Below, piece by piece: positions 23,332 to 38,640 of a stretch of 64,000 nt of DNA. Both the position numbers and the translations under genes were made by a program. Origin of the DNA: Hymenoscyphus infarciens (taxonomy: Eukaryota; Ascomycota; Leotiomycetes; Helotiales; Helotiaceae); the NCBI GenBank assembly GCA_001414345.1, contig LLCB01000288.1:1-64000 (forward strand), read 5' to 3'. Under the pieces are notes generated by a model that was not told the DNA's origin, made no database searches, and was given only the letters and a program-made list of their open reading frames with translations. Within the stretch, counting starts at the first letter, position 1; the number at the start of each line of letters is the position of its first letter.

Positions 23332-25037
23332 CGACTGAACGAAGGAGGAACGGAGGGGGCAGACTTTGGCCGATTTTCTATGAGAAGAAGTTCATCAAAA
23401 AGCAAAATAATTTGACTTGAGTTATTGTGAGTTCCAAATAAATGACATTCAAAAAGAACTTTCGTGTCATATGAATTGGGATACCAGAATGTCTCCAAGT
23501 TCTAAGTTCTATCATGAAAAAAATTAACTAACCACATTCTGCCTCAAAGCCAGATCTTCCGCATATCGAAAAGAGACACACTTGGAGATCGTTCAAGTTC
23601 TCGTAGAACAAGGTATTGGTTTCCCCGGCAAGTGGTGCAGACATGTATTGAAGGGGCCGACTTCCTTTCGGCACACCTCGACAACGCAAGGCATATCAGC
23701 TATAGTGAAGATGACTATATGCTAGGCAATTTTCACGACATTATGTCATACCATGAACACGACTATATGCTCAAATTTCTGTATGGATACGGCCACTGGT
23801 CGAAGTTCTATAGAAACCGTATGGCATCGGGAATGATGGCAGCTCGTAACACACTCTGTGATAAACTTGTGCAAGGGTGACACAATCAGAAATAGGAAAT
23901 GCTAGATTTTTACAATTCAAAACCCCTGAGGAATTTAGGGGGAGAGAAAGAATTGGGACAGGCTATAGAGGAACGTGGAAGAAGGTAATAGACTACCCTA
24001 AACTTAGTAGAGGTGATCGAAGGCAAAAGACTCTAGGAGGCAAAAAGTAATAGGTTAAAGGACATTTTATGAGATATTAATAAGAGGAAAAATGTCCCAT
24101 GTCAACGTTGGCAGTAAGAAAGATCAGTTGATTTCGTGTTAGAAACCAAGCACGCCTCTGTCGAGGAAGTATGGGAGCCACTTTCCAAAGCGGAGGAAGC
24201 TGTTAACAACTTTCCCGAGGACCCTTCTTTGAGGGCCCAGAAAGCTACGGATTTTGAAGTGGCGAGAGAGGTGTTGAAAGACTTATTTCGAATGGACAGG
24301 CTTGAAAATGAGTGGCTGGAGTTAGCTGGACTACGTACAGAGGAGTAAGGGGGAAATTAAGCAAGATCACATGGCTCACATTGGGAGTAGTAGAAACTTG
24401 CTGGCGCTCAACGGCCAGGATCGGAAGCAGAAAATATAAGAAAAGAAAGAAGTGTTGTTGTTGTGAACTCAAGCGAGTCAGTGACTGGCCGACCCGGCCG
24501 GAGCCTCGGATTTTGTCACTGGGCAGCTCTCCCGTACCTCGAAGCCGATGCGGGGAAGCTCCCCCCCCTTTTTTTTTGCGACTAACGACCACCACAACAT
24601 GAAATGACGACGACGACAATTGAATCGACTGCGATGACGATATTGAAGAGACCGAGGAGATCAGATGCGATGTAGGAAGAGGACTGGGCAGGATGAATAT
24701 CTGTAGGTGAGATTCTACGAAATTCCCCTCATTCAACCCAGACTGATATTCATCTTCGGCCGACGAGATTACTCTGTCAACCTAAGGCTACGGAGTATGT
24801 ACTAATTTAGAGCACACCAAGTAGTCTTCCCCGCATCCCGTCTAGCTCGTACCAACCTATTTCCAACCCATTACTACTCCAGCCTTCGGATTTGTAACAC
24901 CAACCTCAATTCCAACAACCTGCCGCTCTCCAATACTCCCTCGAACCCCTTTCCAATCCTTCATCTAGAACTTCAAATACCCTGCCCTCAAGTACAAACG
25001 ACGACCACATCCCAAAGACAACAAACCCATCATCAAC
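23332..25037. other. Remnant coding fragments and intergenic DNA
   Basis: Two open pieces look protein-like but lack a usable start. The first is about 23632-23880 (GYGHWSKFYRNRMASGMMAA). The second, about 24121-24348, is helical and charged (SLRAQKATDFEVAREVLKDL) and ends in a clean stop. They may be eroded exons of the F-box gene or of a neighbour. A minus-strand frame at 24245-24736 is Ser/Leu-rich with no domain. The last 250 bp before 25038 are C-rich and probably the aldehyde dehydrogenase promoter. Confidence 0.4.
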
Positions 25038-26537
25038 ATGGCCGAAGCAAACCAAGCCAATGGCTCCAAAATCACAACCCACCCCCTCCTAATACACAAC
25101 AAATCCCACCCAACCACCTCCTCCTTCCCCGTATACTCCCCCTCCACCGGCGCTCACATCCACAGCTTCTCCTCCGCCTCAACCAGCGACATCGACACCG
25201 CCATCAAATCCGCCAACCAAGCTCTCCCAGCATGGAAAGCCCTCCCCCCCAACAAAAAACGAGATATCTTCCTCAAAGCAGCAGATCTCCTAGAGGCTCG
25301 CGGAGACGAAATGAAAGAAACCATGATCCTCGAAACAGGAGCATCTTCCGAATGGGCCAACTTCGACCAGGGTCTAACCCCCGACCTGCTCCGCGACGTC
25401 GCCGGTCGAATAGCTAGCATCACTGGTAGCATCCCACAAACAAGTCGCGAGGGGGTTACAGCTTTGGTATACAAGGAGCCATATGGAGTTGTTCTGGCAA
25501 TTGCGCCTTGGAATGCGCCGCATATTTTGGGGTTGAGAGCTTGTGTTAATCCACTTGCGGCGGGGAATACTGTGATTCTCAAAGCACCCGAGTTTTCACC
25601 TTTGACGTCTTTGGGATTCGTGCAAGCTTTACATGATGCGGGGTTACCGGAGGGAGTTTTGAATTTGGTTGCGCATAAGCCGGAGGATGCTGCGGAAATC
25701 ACCAAATATCTTATTGAACATCCTGTTATCAAGAAGGTGAATTTCACAGGTTCCACAAACGTGGGACGAATCATCGCCTCCCTCGCCGGAAAAAATCTCA
25801 AACCCGTCCTTCTGGAATTAGGTGGTAAAGCCCCGGCTATTGTTTGGGAAGACGCGGATTTAGAAGCTGCAGCCATGGAGTGTGTTGTGGGTGCTTTTTT
25901 GCATGCTGGTCAGATATGTATGTCCACCGAACGAGTCATCGTTCACGAAAAGATTGCGGAAAAATTCGAAGAAGCATTGAAAACTGCAGCTTCGCAATTC
26001 GCACCTGCGAGTGCACCACCTCAAGTCCTCGTCAGCTCAGCGGGTGTTTCTAAAAACCAAGCTCTTCTCAAAGACGCGGTTTCAAAGGGCGCGAGCATTG
26101 TCTACGGGGATCACAAAAATGGATCTGAGGCCAAGATGGCGCCTGTTATTGTCAAAGGTGTGACGAAGGATATGGATCTCTTCTACACCGAGTCGTTTGG
26201 TCCGACGGTATCTTTGATGGTCGTTAAGACCGAGGAAGAAGCATTAGAGTTGGCGAATGACACGGAGTATGGACTTACAGCTGCTGTTTTCACCAAGGAT
26301 TTGAGTACAGGACTGCGGTTTGCGAAGGGAATTGAAAGTGGTGCTGTCCACATTAATGGGATGACTGTTCATGATGAACCGGCTTTGCCTCATGGTGGTA
26401 TGTTTCCCCCTTCCTCCGTCTTCTCCTGAATGGAACTAATGTCGTGGACAGGTGCCAAAGCCAGTGGATTCGGACGCTTCGGATCAAGTGGTCTTGAGGA
26501 ATGGGTGAGAACTAAGACTGTAACATTTAAGAACTAG
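25038..26537 (+). CDS. NAD(P)+-dependent aldehyde dehydrogenase, salicylaldehyde/vanillin type
   Basis: Exons are 25038-26397 and 26452-26537, 481 residues. The intron (GTATGT to ACAG, 54 bp) joins ALPHG to GAKASGFGRFGSSGLEEW, the conserved C-terminal oligomerisation end; without it the protein would end in an unrelated nine-residue tail. Family marks in order are APWNAP (cofactor entry), VILKAPEFSP, NFTGSTNVGR (glycine loop), LLELGGKAPAIV (general base Glu), GAFLHAGQICMST (catalytic Cys) and FYTESFGPTVSL. It oxidises an aldehyde to the acid. The overall pattern resembles salicylaldehyde and vanillin dehydrogenases, which act on aromatic aldehydes; that substrate is inference. No targeting signal is seen, so it is probably cytosolic. 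The ATG at 25038 lies in a good context (ACATGG). The first 200 codons are C-rich at third positions, giving a long antisense frame. Confidence 0.9.
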
Positions 26538-27018
26538 ATTTCTTCCGCTTTACCCTTTTGTCGCTTTGGGATACACTTTTTTGGATGGGGAGGGGTTCTT
26601 GAAATGCGATGATTCGCGCTCAGGTAGCGGATCTCAAGGTACTACACGCTTTTGACGTCTGGACCTCGAAAGCCATATGAAGTATCATGTAGTACAGAAC
26701 ATACCGGGGAATGAATGAATGAACTATGATTGCCATTGCAACTCACTTTCCGTATTGTGATCTGATCCTCGAGAAACACCTATGAATTATGCGTTTTTAT
26801 TAACATTCTCTCGCTTTGTCGTGTTTTCTCTCACGTTCAAGAACTGGATTTCTTACATTTTCCCCACTTGAGACTTTGAGTTAATTTTCCTTAGTTGTGG
26901 GTATGAGGAGGTTCTGAAATACGATAGAATGGGAATGTGGCTGAGGGTACTCCATGAAATACGGTTTTCAAGGTCTGGATCTCGAAAGCCTTGTGAAGTA
27001 TCATGTAGTACAGAACAC
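26525..27018. repeat. Tandem partial duplication of the dehydrogenase 3' end
   Basis: Copy A (about 26525-26702) begins in the last coding codons of the dehydrogenase (ATTTAAGAACTAGATTTCTT) and runs through its 3' UTR. Copy B (about 26832-27018) repeats it 310-316 bp downstream (GTTCAAGAACTGGATTTCTT). Both end with the same run, CTCGAAAGCC followed by TGAAGTATCATGTAGTACAGAACA apart from small differences. The middle is more diverged, with small indels. The stop codon TAG reads TGG in copy B. Confidence 0.7.
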
Positions 27019-28296
27019 GCGAATGGATAATCAAATACCTCAAGGTAGCTTCCCGTCTTGAAAGTTTGATCAATGCTCAATAGTGATCACCCATTCATTC
27101 TACCCACTCCTTCTCTGCCTAGAACTCCAACATGAATGTGAAGTCATACAACCCAAGCTCATGACCTCATCCCCCACGTCTTGTACTCCCAAATCCCCAT
27201 TCCTTCCTCGTCCCACCTTCCATCTTCCTTCCTTTCCATTCCTCGTACCCCCCCCCATATCCCTCCCTCCCCATCGCGTTCCCCTAACGATCTTGCTTGC
27301 ATCGATGCACAAACAAAGTGGACGGGGCAGCTAACCGAGGAGACTTGTGACCCCGCTAAAACAACCTCGTCACAAGAGTTCCTGGACCAAGTTTGGTGGT
27401 ACAAATTGAGTGTATCGAGGTAGATAGCCGCCCCCATGTGTCTCATCTTGTATCTATATTCTCCAAATCTGTACTCGTGTCTCCCGGGTTGGTGTAAATA
27501 TGCATACAACCCTTGTTTCTGTATGAGGTGAGGAGTTGAGGCGAGAAATGGAGGAGGGAAGAGGGGGGGGGGATGAGTCAGTCAGGGCTAAGTGTATTTT
27601 GGAATTATGCGATGTCCGTTGGTTGGGCAAGTCTTTAGACGTTGTTGAAAATTCGAAGACGAGAGCGTTCGCCTTGGTCGGTACGCCTTGAAAAAGGAGA
27701 GGGCGACGCGTGAAATGTGATTTTTTGAAAACTGCAACCCGGAGGTGCGAAGATGATACAAAATCCCCTTTTTAATCTGTGTTTTTTCTCTTGCAATTTC
27801 CCTATTTTGTCATATTGAATTAAAAACTAAAAACTAGAAACTAAAAAACTATTTAACATCTTAAAAAGTGCCATCCTATCCATTCCAATCCAATCTCATG
27901 CAGACAAATTCAATCCAATATTCCAAAAACATACTCCGAGCGAATGAGGGGTATCCATCCATCTGTATCTATTAATGCTATCCGATGCCAAGCCAAGCCA
28001 AAATCTTTCCAATAACCAAAAAAACAAACTCCCATTCCTGTTCCTTCCTTTTCCTTCTGTTGTCGTAATTCGTGAAATTTTTCGAGGGAGATAGATGTTC
28101 GATGTGGTGATGGTGTGGCGCGTTGTTGAACTGCGCGCCGAGTATGTGTGATGTAAGATACCTTGATGGTAGGTGCATGTGTATATATACAACCCTCCTC
28201 TTCCCTTCCAAGCCTTCATATCTCGTCCATCTTCCCCATCGCCTATTTATCACCATCCCTCCTCACCTATCCCCAACTCCTTTCTCGGCCACCCCT
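27019..28296. other. Intergenic region, 1.3 kb
   Basis: No supportable gene between two convergent genes. It includes a C-rich plus-strand tract (27180-27290), a G-run at 27564-27572 and AT-rich sequence at 27770-27860. The right part holds the 3' UTR of the exo-glucanase gene on the minus strand. Confidence 0.4.
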
Positions 28297-32109
<3,813 letters not shown>

Positions 32110-32473
32110 CTAGCTTGTAGAAGAAGAAGCAGCAGCTGTGGCTGTAGCTGTAGCTGTAGCTTGCTGCTTTACCAGCTTCTCTCTCTCCAATTGCCATTGT
32201 GTCTCCACAGCCATGCGACGTTGAACAAGAGCTGGGTCTAGGAAAGGCTGTGGGGTAGCTTGGAGGTTGTACTCGTGCACTGCCAAAGATGATATCAGCA
32301 GACATGTAGAAATGCAGTAGTAGATAAGGCTTGCCTAGGATACTCTTGCCTTTTTGTAGCTTCACCGATACTTCTTCTTTAGAGGCGAGAGGTTGGGTTG
32401 AGGAGAGTGAGGGACCGATTTTAGGGGGCTGGAGAGGGCGTTTTTTGATGACGGTGGGTTTTGGTTTGTCCAT
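32110..32473 (-). CDS. Small conserved-looking protein of unknown function, GC-AG intron
   Basis: Minus-strand exons are 32473-32335 and 32279-32110, 102 residues. Neither frame alone gives a sensible end. Removing 55 bp with donor GCAAGC and acceptor GGCAG (branch GCTGAT about 17 bp before it) joins KGKSIL to VHEYNLQATPQPFLDPAL, a fluent protein that continues WQLEREKLVKQ and ends in a clean stop. GC-AG introns are a minor but established class and need a strong remaining donor, here CTAG/GCAAGC. The N-terminus is Lys/Pro-rich, and the C-terminus ends in an Ala-Thr run coded by a TGTAGC-type hexanucleotide microsatellite, so its length may vary between strains. No signal peptide, membrane segment or known domain is visible. 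The frame extends upstream to 32584, but Met at 32473 begins the better-looking sequence. Confidence 0.6.
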
Positions 32474-33237
32474 TTGGAGTGCTCTCGACTTTTCCAGGTA
32501 GAACGCAAACAACGTTGGTATAAAGTGAGATGTCGTTGGAATAGAGCCTGGTCTTGTACGTTGGTGGCTTAACTTGACCTTCAAGGTGTTTATTAGGTGT
32601 AGCTTACCTACTCGAGTACTGTCGCTGGCCGGCCTTGCGTGCTGGATAATCCTCGGCTAAGGCGCATTTTTAAGCACACCTTCAAACCTCCTCAACCTAA
32701 CTCACAACAACAACACAACACAATGGCAACCACCACATTTTTACCAACATCATTATCAAACATCTATTAACATAGTCAAACCGACGCATAGAAACCATCG
32801 TAAGTTCAAAGTATAATTTCCTTCCAAATCTTCGTCCAACCTCACCCTTCATCCTCCCTTTCATCCTTCTGATGAACCCATATTTCACGTGCTTCATGTT
32901 CCTCGCTTTGTAAGCAGCCTCCTCCCCCCCCCCCCAAAAAAAATGAAGTGGAGAGATGTGACTCTTGGGACTCGCACTTCTTCCTTCACCCCGCCCTCCG
33001 AAAACGGCTTCAAACTGACGGAGCGAAACCGGCCTCAAGTCGACGCAGCGCAGCACCACAGCACCACAGCACCTACAACTTTACCGGTCGTCTGGTCTGT
33101 TTGATACCAGGAGAGGCAAACGGCCCGCAGTTGCGCTGAAGCGACCCCTCCAGCTCAGCGTTTGCCGCAGAAGCCTGGCAGAAGCCTGGCAGCGCAAATC
33201 ATTGGTACGAGCTGAGGCTGGGAAAAAGGCTGCCTAC
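32474..33237. promoter_or_regulatory. Divergent intergenic region, 764 bp
   Basis: Lies between the small minus-strand gene and the plus-strand regulator and must hold both promoters. It contains a C-run then A-run at 32926-32943 and a repeated CAGCACCACAG segment at 33051-33069. A GCAGAAGCCTGGCAGAAGCCTGGCAG direct repeat lies at 33168-33193. No factor-binding site is claimed. Confidence 0.4.
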
Positions 33238-35665
33238 ATGGACAATTCTCAGGGTATTCTGAGCGGAGGCGCCATTAGCCCGACCACTGCTCAACGTCCC
33301 GGGACCAGCAGCAGCTACAAGAGAAAAAGAAGCGGCGTAGATTTCGAGAGTAGTCCGGGTAGTGGAGTGGAAGGTGAGGAGGATGAAGGTGAGAGACGGA
33401 GGCAACCTGGGGTGAAGAGAGCTTGCAATGAATGCCGTCAACAAAAGGTGAGTAATCGACGTGGGTGCCTTCCTTTTTGGATTGCGATTGAACCTTAAAT
33501 TGTTGAGCGCAATCGCAATGGACAAACAAAGCTAACCAATGACCTGTTCAGCTTCGATGCGATGTCATTCAAGACCCATTCACCACCTGCTCACGATGCA
33601 ATCGGTTGAAGCTCGAGTGCAAAATCGAGTCCAACTTCAAGCGAGTCGGGAAGCGCAGCAAGCACGCCGAGATGGAGAAAACAATCGAGAATCTGCAGAG
33701 GCAGCTACACAAAGCGCAATCGCAAGGCTTCGTGGTCGATAATATCGACGAGATGGAGTCACCAATTGCCAATGGCGGATATTCCAGAAACAATCAAAGC
33801 TTCATGGGATCAGAGGAGGCAGTGTCGAGCTTGCTACACCTGAAGCAGGGAGGCAATTACAACATGCCGCGCTATGTCAAGGAGATTGAGAATGTGGGCT
33901 TGACGGAAGAGGCCATGAATCATCTTTTCAATGAGTTCTGGAACTGCTATCATCCATACCTGCCTTTCTTGGATCCTAGCCAGCCTCCGCATCAGTATCA
34001 TGAAAACCACCCTTTGCTGTTCTGGGTTATCATAGCTGTCGCATCTCGTCGCTACACACTGGATCCATCACTATTGACCGCCTTGTCTGGTCCTCTGTCG
34101 AGGCTTCTTTGGACCACAATTGGGGAAGTGCCAAATAGTCACCATGTCGTCAAGGCACTGTGTTTGCTATGCTGCTGGCCTTTACCAACAAGCACCACTT
34201 CCACCGACCCAACCCACATTATATGTGGGGTTATGATGAAGTCGGCCACTGGCATCGGCCTTCATCGCCCAAATCATACACAAGACTTTTCGCGGGTCTC
34301 GGTTGATTTGAACAAAGAGCAATTGCATGACAGAGTCACCACATGGGCTGTCTGCAACATTGTTGCGCAGAGCGTGGGTACGGGATATGGCCAGCCTGCC
34401 TCAACTCTCTATGATTGGACACTTGCTGTTCGACCAGGAGATGATGGCCCCTTTACGTTGTCACCAGAACTCGAAGCTCGACTTCAAATTGAGCGCTTCT
34501 GCGACAAGATCTCAAAAGAGATGTACAGCAACGCCAGTGATCCACGTGGGGTAGCTGGCGACGAGCTAAGAGCTATGCTTGCAAGAGTATATCGAAGAGA
34601 ATATGGCGAGCTTTCCGCTTCCATCATGTCAAAACAAGTACTGTCACCGATTGTCAATCTCCATTTGAAAGCGGCCGGTCTGCATCTTCGCCTTTCTGCA
34701 TTTTTTGATTCCAGTACAACCGTGGGGTATATAGATGATCTTATGAGCTTGTGGCGAGCAGCTCTTGCATTCTTGGATTTGGTCTTTGATCTCGAAACAC
34801 AAACGAAAGGCAGTGTACCCGGAGGCATGTTACGCTATGCTACCAACTATATCATGCAAATGATTATGGCTGCATGCTTCACTCTCCTCAAGTTGTTAAG
34901 CTCCTTCTTCGCTAGAGAGATAGATTTTGAAAGAGGACGACAGCTCTTCCATCACACCATCACGGTGATCAGAAGCATGAGTGTCATCAACAATGACTTA
35001 CCATGGAGACTTGCCGAACTTATGGTTCAGATGTGGAACGGAGCACGAGTTGAAGCTCGCATTGTCCTACAGAACGAAGGAAACGGCAACGGTGCCTCGC
35101 ACGATCCCAGAACCGCCATCGACGACAGCCTACAACTCAAGGTCCGCTGCAGAATGAGCATGAGTCTGATGTTCGACTCCATCTGGCGTTGGCGCGAAGA
35201 GTTTCAGGCTCAAGGTCGAGGGAACCTGGAAGGTCAGCTTATTTACCCAGCATTTGATTCAATTTCCACCCCGTTTTCCCCCTTCTTACCCTTTGACTTC
35301 CTTCATTGGAATTTTCCTCCCCCAATACCTTCATATATTAACATTCCGCACCCACAGCAGCCATGAAAAACCCAACCAATCCCGATAGCGCGGCGGAATC
35401 CTCGAATTCTTCTACTCACCATATGGAGAACAATCTCATGCCCCCCTCTCATCAGATCCAAAATCAACTTCTTGCTGCTCCTGTTAGCACCGGTGTCATT
35501 ACGCCCAACAATGGCCTTCCTTCTAGCGGTATACTAGGCGGAGTCAGCTATAGCGAGAGCAATTACGAAGTCTTCGATCCTTTGAATTGGATGCTAGATG
35601 GTCTCGTTGATTTCCCGTATTCGTATGCGGCGATTCAGGGACTTGAGGCAAATGGAATGGGTTGA
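33238..35665 (+). CDS. Zn2Cys6 transcription factor, Leu3/War1-like, three exons
   Basis: Exons are 33238-33447, 33552-35232 and 35358-35665, about 732 residues. The first intron (104 bp) splits the zinc cluster. After splicing it reads C63-x2-C66-x6-C73-x9-C83-x2-C86-x6-C93, flanked by VKRACNECRQQK and the basic linker ESNFKRVGKRSKHAEMEK. A short coiled coil (IENLQRQLHKAQSQ) follows, probably for dimerisation. The order cluster, basic linker and coiled coil is that of Leu3- and War1-type factors. The fungal middle homology domain spans about 145-480. The last intron ends at CACAGCAG, two acceptors three bases apart, which would add or remove one Ala. The final exon is Asn/Ser-rich with an acidic, aromatic end (YEVFDPLNWMLDGLVDFPY) that looks like an activation domain. 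Targets are unknown. The ATG at 33238 is the first in frame; upstream codons start only at TTG. Confidence 0.85.
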
Positions 35666-38640
35666 TCTCGATCTTTACTCTTTCCCTCCCACGATACCAA
35701 ACCCAAACTTCTCGGAACAGTTTTCATTCTATCGAAAAAATTGTCGAGTATCTTGTTTATATATTGTTCTATGTCACATATTTGCACCAAACATACCTAT
35801 TACCCAGCTAGGTGCCACTTTACAACTCAACGGCCTTCTATACCAATCTAGAGTCTTAGCTGAAGGATCAAGAAACCCGAAGACATTACAAAATACCCGA
35901 CACCACGACCTCCGAAATATCGAAACGCCAATCCGACGCCCAGAACGAAATCAGATCCAAAAGACCTCACCAAAACTTCACTCTCGTCACGAAATTTCCA
36001 CCAACTATATACTCGAACCCGAACCCGACATACCACATCTCCACTCCACCCTCAAAAAATATACCTACCCCTCACGAAACAAACCAAAACACAACACATA
36101 ACAACCATTGAAAGTGTAATTACGGACCGGGAACAAAGTACAAATGATGGACTACGAAACTTCTCTCTCTCTCTCTCTCTCTTCAGCGAAATATTCTTTC
36201 TTCACGGGATGGGGGGATTTCACGGGGCAAACGAACTGACTGGACTGGGCGCTGCAACTGGAGTTACTAAATTAAGGCGATGAGCAAGCACAGTTTGGAA
36301 AGATGATTACATAGTTTAGCTCTGGTCAGGTGGTTTACTGGCGTTCCGTTTTTCCCTTTAATTTGCTGGCTTGCGTTTCTTTGAAACTTGTTTTTCCCTT
36401 GGTTTTTACGCTTGATTCCCCCATTTGCTCACCTTGCTCATTCTGCTCTTTCCCCGGAAAATCATTATCACCTCCCTTTTCCCCTTTCACGAAGCTTACA
36501 TTATTATCTCCTCGGTGGCGGGCGATAACACTGATGGTGGATGATGAACGATCAGAAATATTCTTATTAGCGAAGGCAGACATTAATAACGAAAACAAAA
36601 CTATTATCAGTTGTTGATTTCTGGTATGGTGATGATGAATGTTTTACTTATTTTGCAAACTCTTCCTTCTCCCTTCTACTCTTTCCTCCTTCCTTCCTCT
36701 TCGAAGAAAGATAGCGTGAAGTAAGATTGAAGAGAGGGATTAATCCTATAAGCAAGCAAGCGGGCACATGAAATGGCATGGAGGAATCCCTTATCTATAA
36801 TCTATTTGCTTTCATCATCAAGCCAGCCGTCTGCATTTTCGATCTACCTTGGTTATCTATTGGCCTACATATCGACCTACATAGCTAGCTAGTCAGATAT
36901 ATCGTTACATATGGAGAGTACATACACATGTCGAAAGGACCAGTCTGGAAAGGATATAAACTTGCAGAAAGGATCAACCGTAGGGGTGAGTGAACAAGTA
37001 GGATTCAACGCGCGAGCGAGGCTGTCGTCGGGCGATGAGGTATCTACTTCACCGGTCGAGGCTTATTCATAGATAAGGCTGGATTCATTCTAGATCCTCA
37101 CAAAAGAAGGAATGGATGAGGGAAGAGAGAGGTGTCCCGATCAGGAAATCGAAAATCGAAAATCGAAAATCGAAATTCGGGCATGAGAGAAGGGAGGGAG
37201 GAATACATCGCAAAGCCAAGGGCAGACGCGCGAAGAAAAGAAAGGTGGAGGAAAAACAAAGGGGGGGGGAAGGAGGGGCCGAAGGAAGAAAGGGGGCTCG
37301 CTCCATCATCCTCACCAAAATTTAATCACTCATACCCCTCTAGCTTCATGGTTCTTCCCAGTCTTGTATCCCAATTTCCCCCACATGTTTCTCCCGTTGC
37401 TCCCTCCCCCCTCCACTATTCCCTCTATTCTCACCTCTTCTGTGTTTTTTGGTCTGGCCTGGTCTGGTTTCGTTTCGTTTCGTTCGCTGGTTTCTCGTCT
37501 GCCTTGGGATGTCAGTCTGAGTTGTGAGTTGTTTGTCAATCTGTCCGCCTCGTCCTATACCCGCGATGTGCGAAGAGGCGAGGAGGATGTGCGATTCGCG
37601 GGCTCGCACCTTTTTTCCTTTTTGGGTGCTGAGGCGTGAGATTTGCATTGGATATTGGGAGGCTGTGTTTTTTGGGGGTTCCTGAGGAGGAGGATGGGCT
37701 TGGGGTTGGGGTATATATGTATAGTGGGTGCTGCCTTTTCGATTGAAGAGGTTGTTGGAGTTGGGATCGACTTGTTTCTGGTGTTGTTGTTCTTAAGATG
37801 TTGTTCTTAAAGGATTTTGTTGTTGCGTTTGTTGGCGTTAACGAAGCGTTGTGCTTGAGGAGTGGGTTTGCAAAAGTTGGGTTCGACGACGAGTTGGTTG
37901 GGACGAAGATATGTTGAAAAGGGCTACGGGAGTTGGGGTTTAAAGGCTTTGCTGAATAAGAGTCTGAGCTGGTGAAAGAGTTGTTTTCGAAGAAGGGTTG
38001 CAGTCGTAGCTGAAGAAGTGTGTTGGGAAGAGAAGAAGCGGCAGGAGTTTCGGCTGCGAAGCAACACACACGCATATCTACACCAACAACATGAGATGGG
38101 TGAAGTACTGTTCTGTGGGAATGTCATAAGCTGATGTCGGCGTGAAGGCAACGTGTCTTTGGGAAGGAGTTAGGGAGGAGGGTGCAATTTATCTTCACGA
38201 CTCCCCTTGGGGGTTTGGGGGATAAGAAATGACGGGAACTGTTATTACTTCTAGCAGGAGCCTGTGGATATGGATTTCCTACAAGACTATCCGCCAAATT
38301 TCCCACTGAGAGATTCTGAGATATTTGTTCGTGCTCGGATTATACTCGAGGTAAGTTCCCTTGTCCCCCTCGAGGTATGCCAATGCTAACTCTTCAACAC
38401 CGACTACAGTATGTGTGATGAATTCAGGGACTCGTGAATCGCAGCCATAACATTTGGATCTCGTATCGAGGCTATTTGACTAAATAAGGATTGGAATTCG
38501 CGATTCTGGATGTTACGTTGAGGACGGTAAAGTGATCAATGCTTGTCAGATCTCTCCTAGTTGAAATCGTCTACCGACTCAATTCGACATTCCTTGGGAC
38601 GTTAGGAGATGGAAACTAACCTAGACCCCTTCAGCTAAAT
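35666..38640. other. Gene-poor stretch, 3 kb
   Basis: No supportable gene. A CT-dinucleotide run lies at about 36160-36182, and GAAAATC-type repeats at 37144-37172. A long minus-strand frame (37536-38075) is Ser/Pro/Thr-rich with no domain and is not called. Composition is ordinary, without RIP-like bias. Confidence 0.45.

Noticed and set aside
25154..25876. 240-codon minus-strand frame
   Set aside because: Antisense shadow of the aldehyde dehydrogenase gene.
37536..38075. 179-codon minus-strand frame
   Set aside because: Ser/Thr/Pro-rich low complexity, no recognisable family; probably chance.
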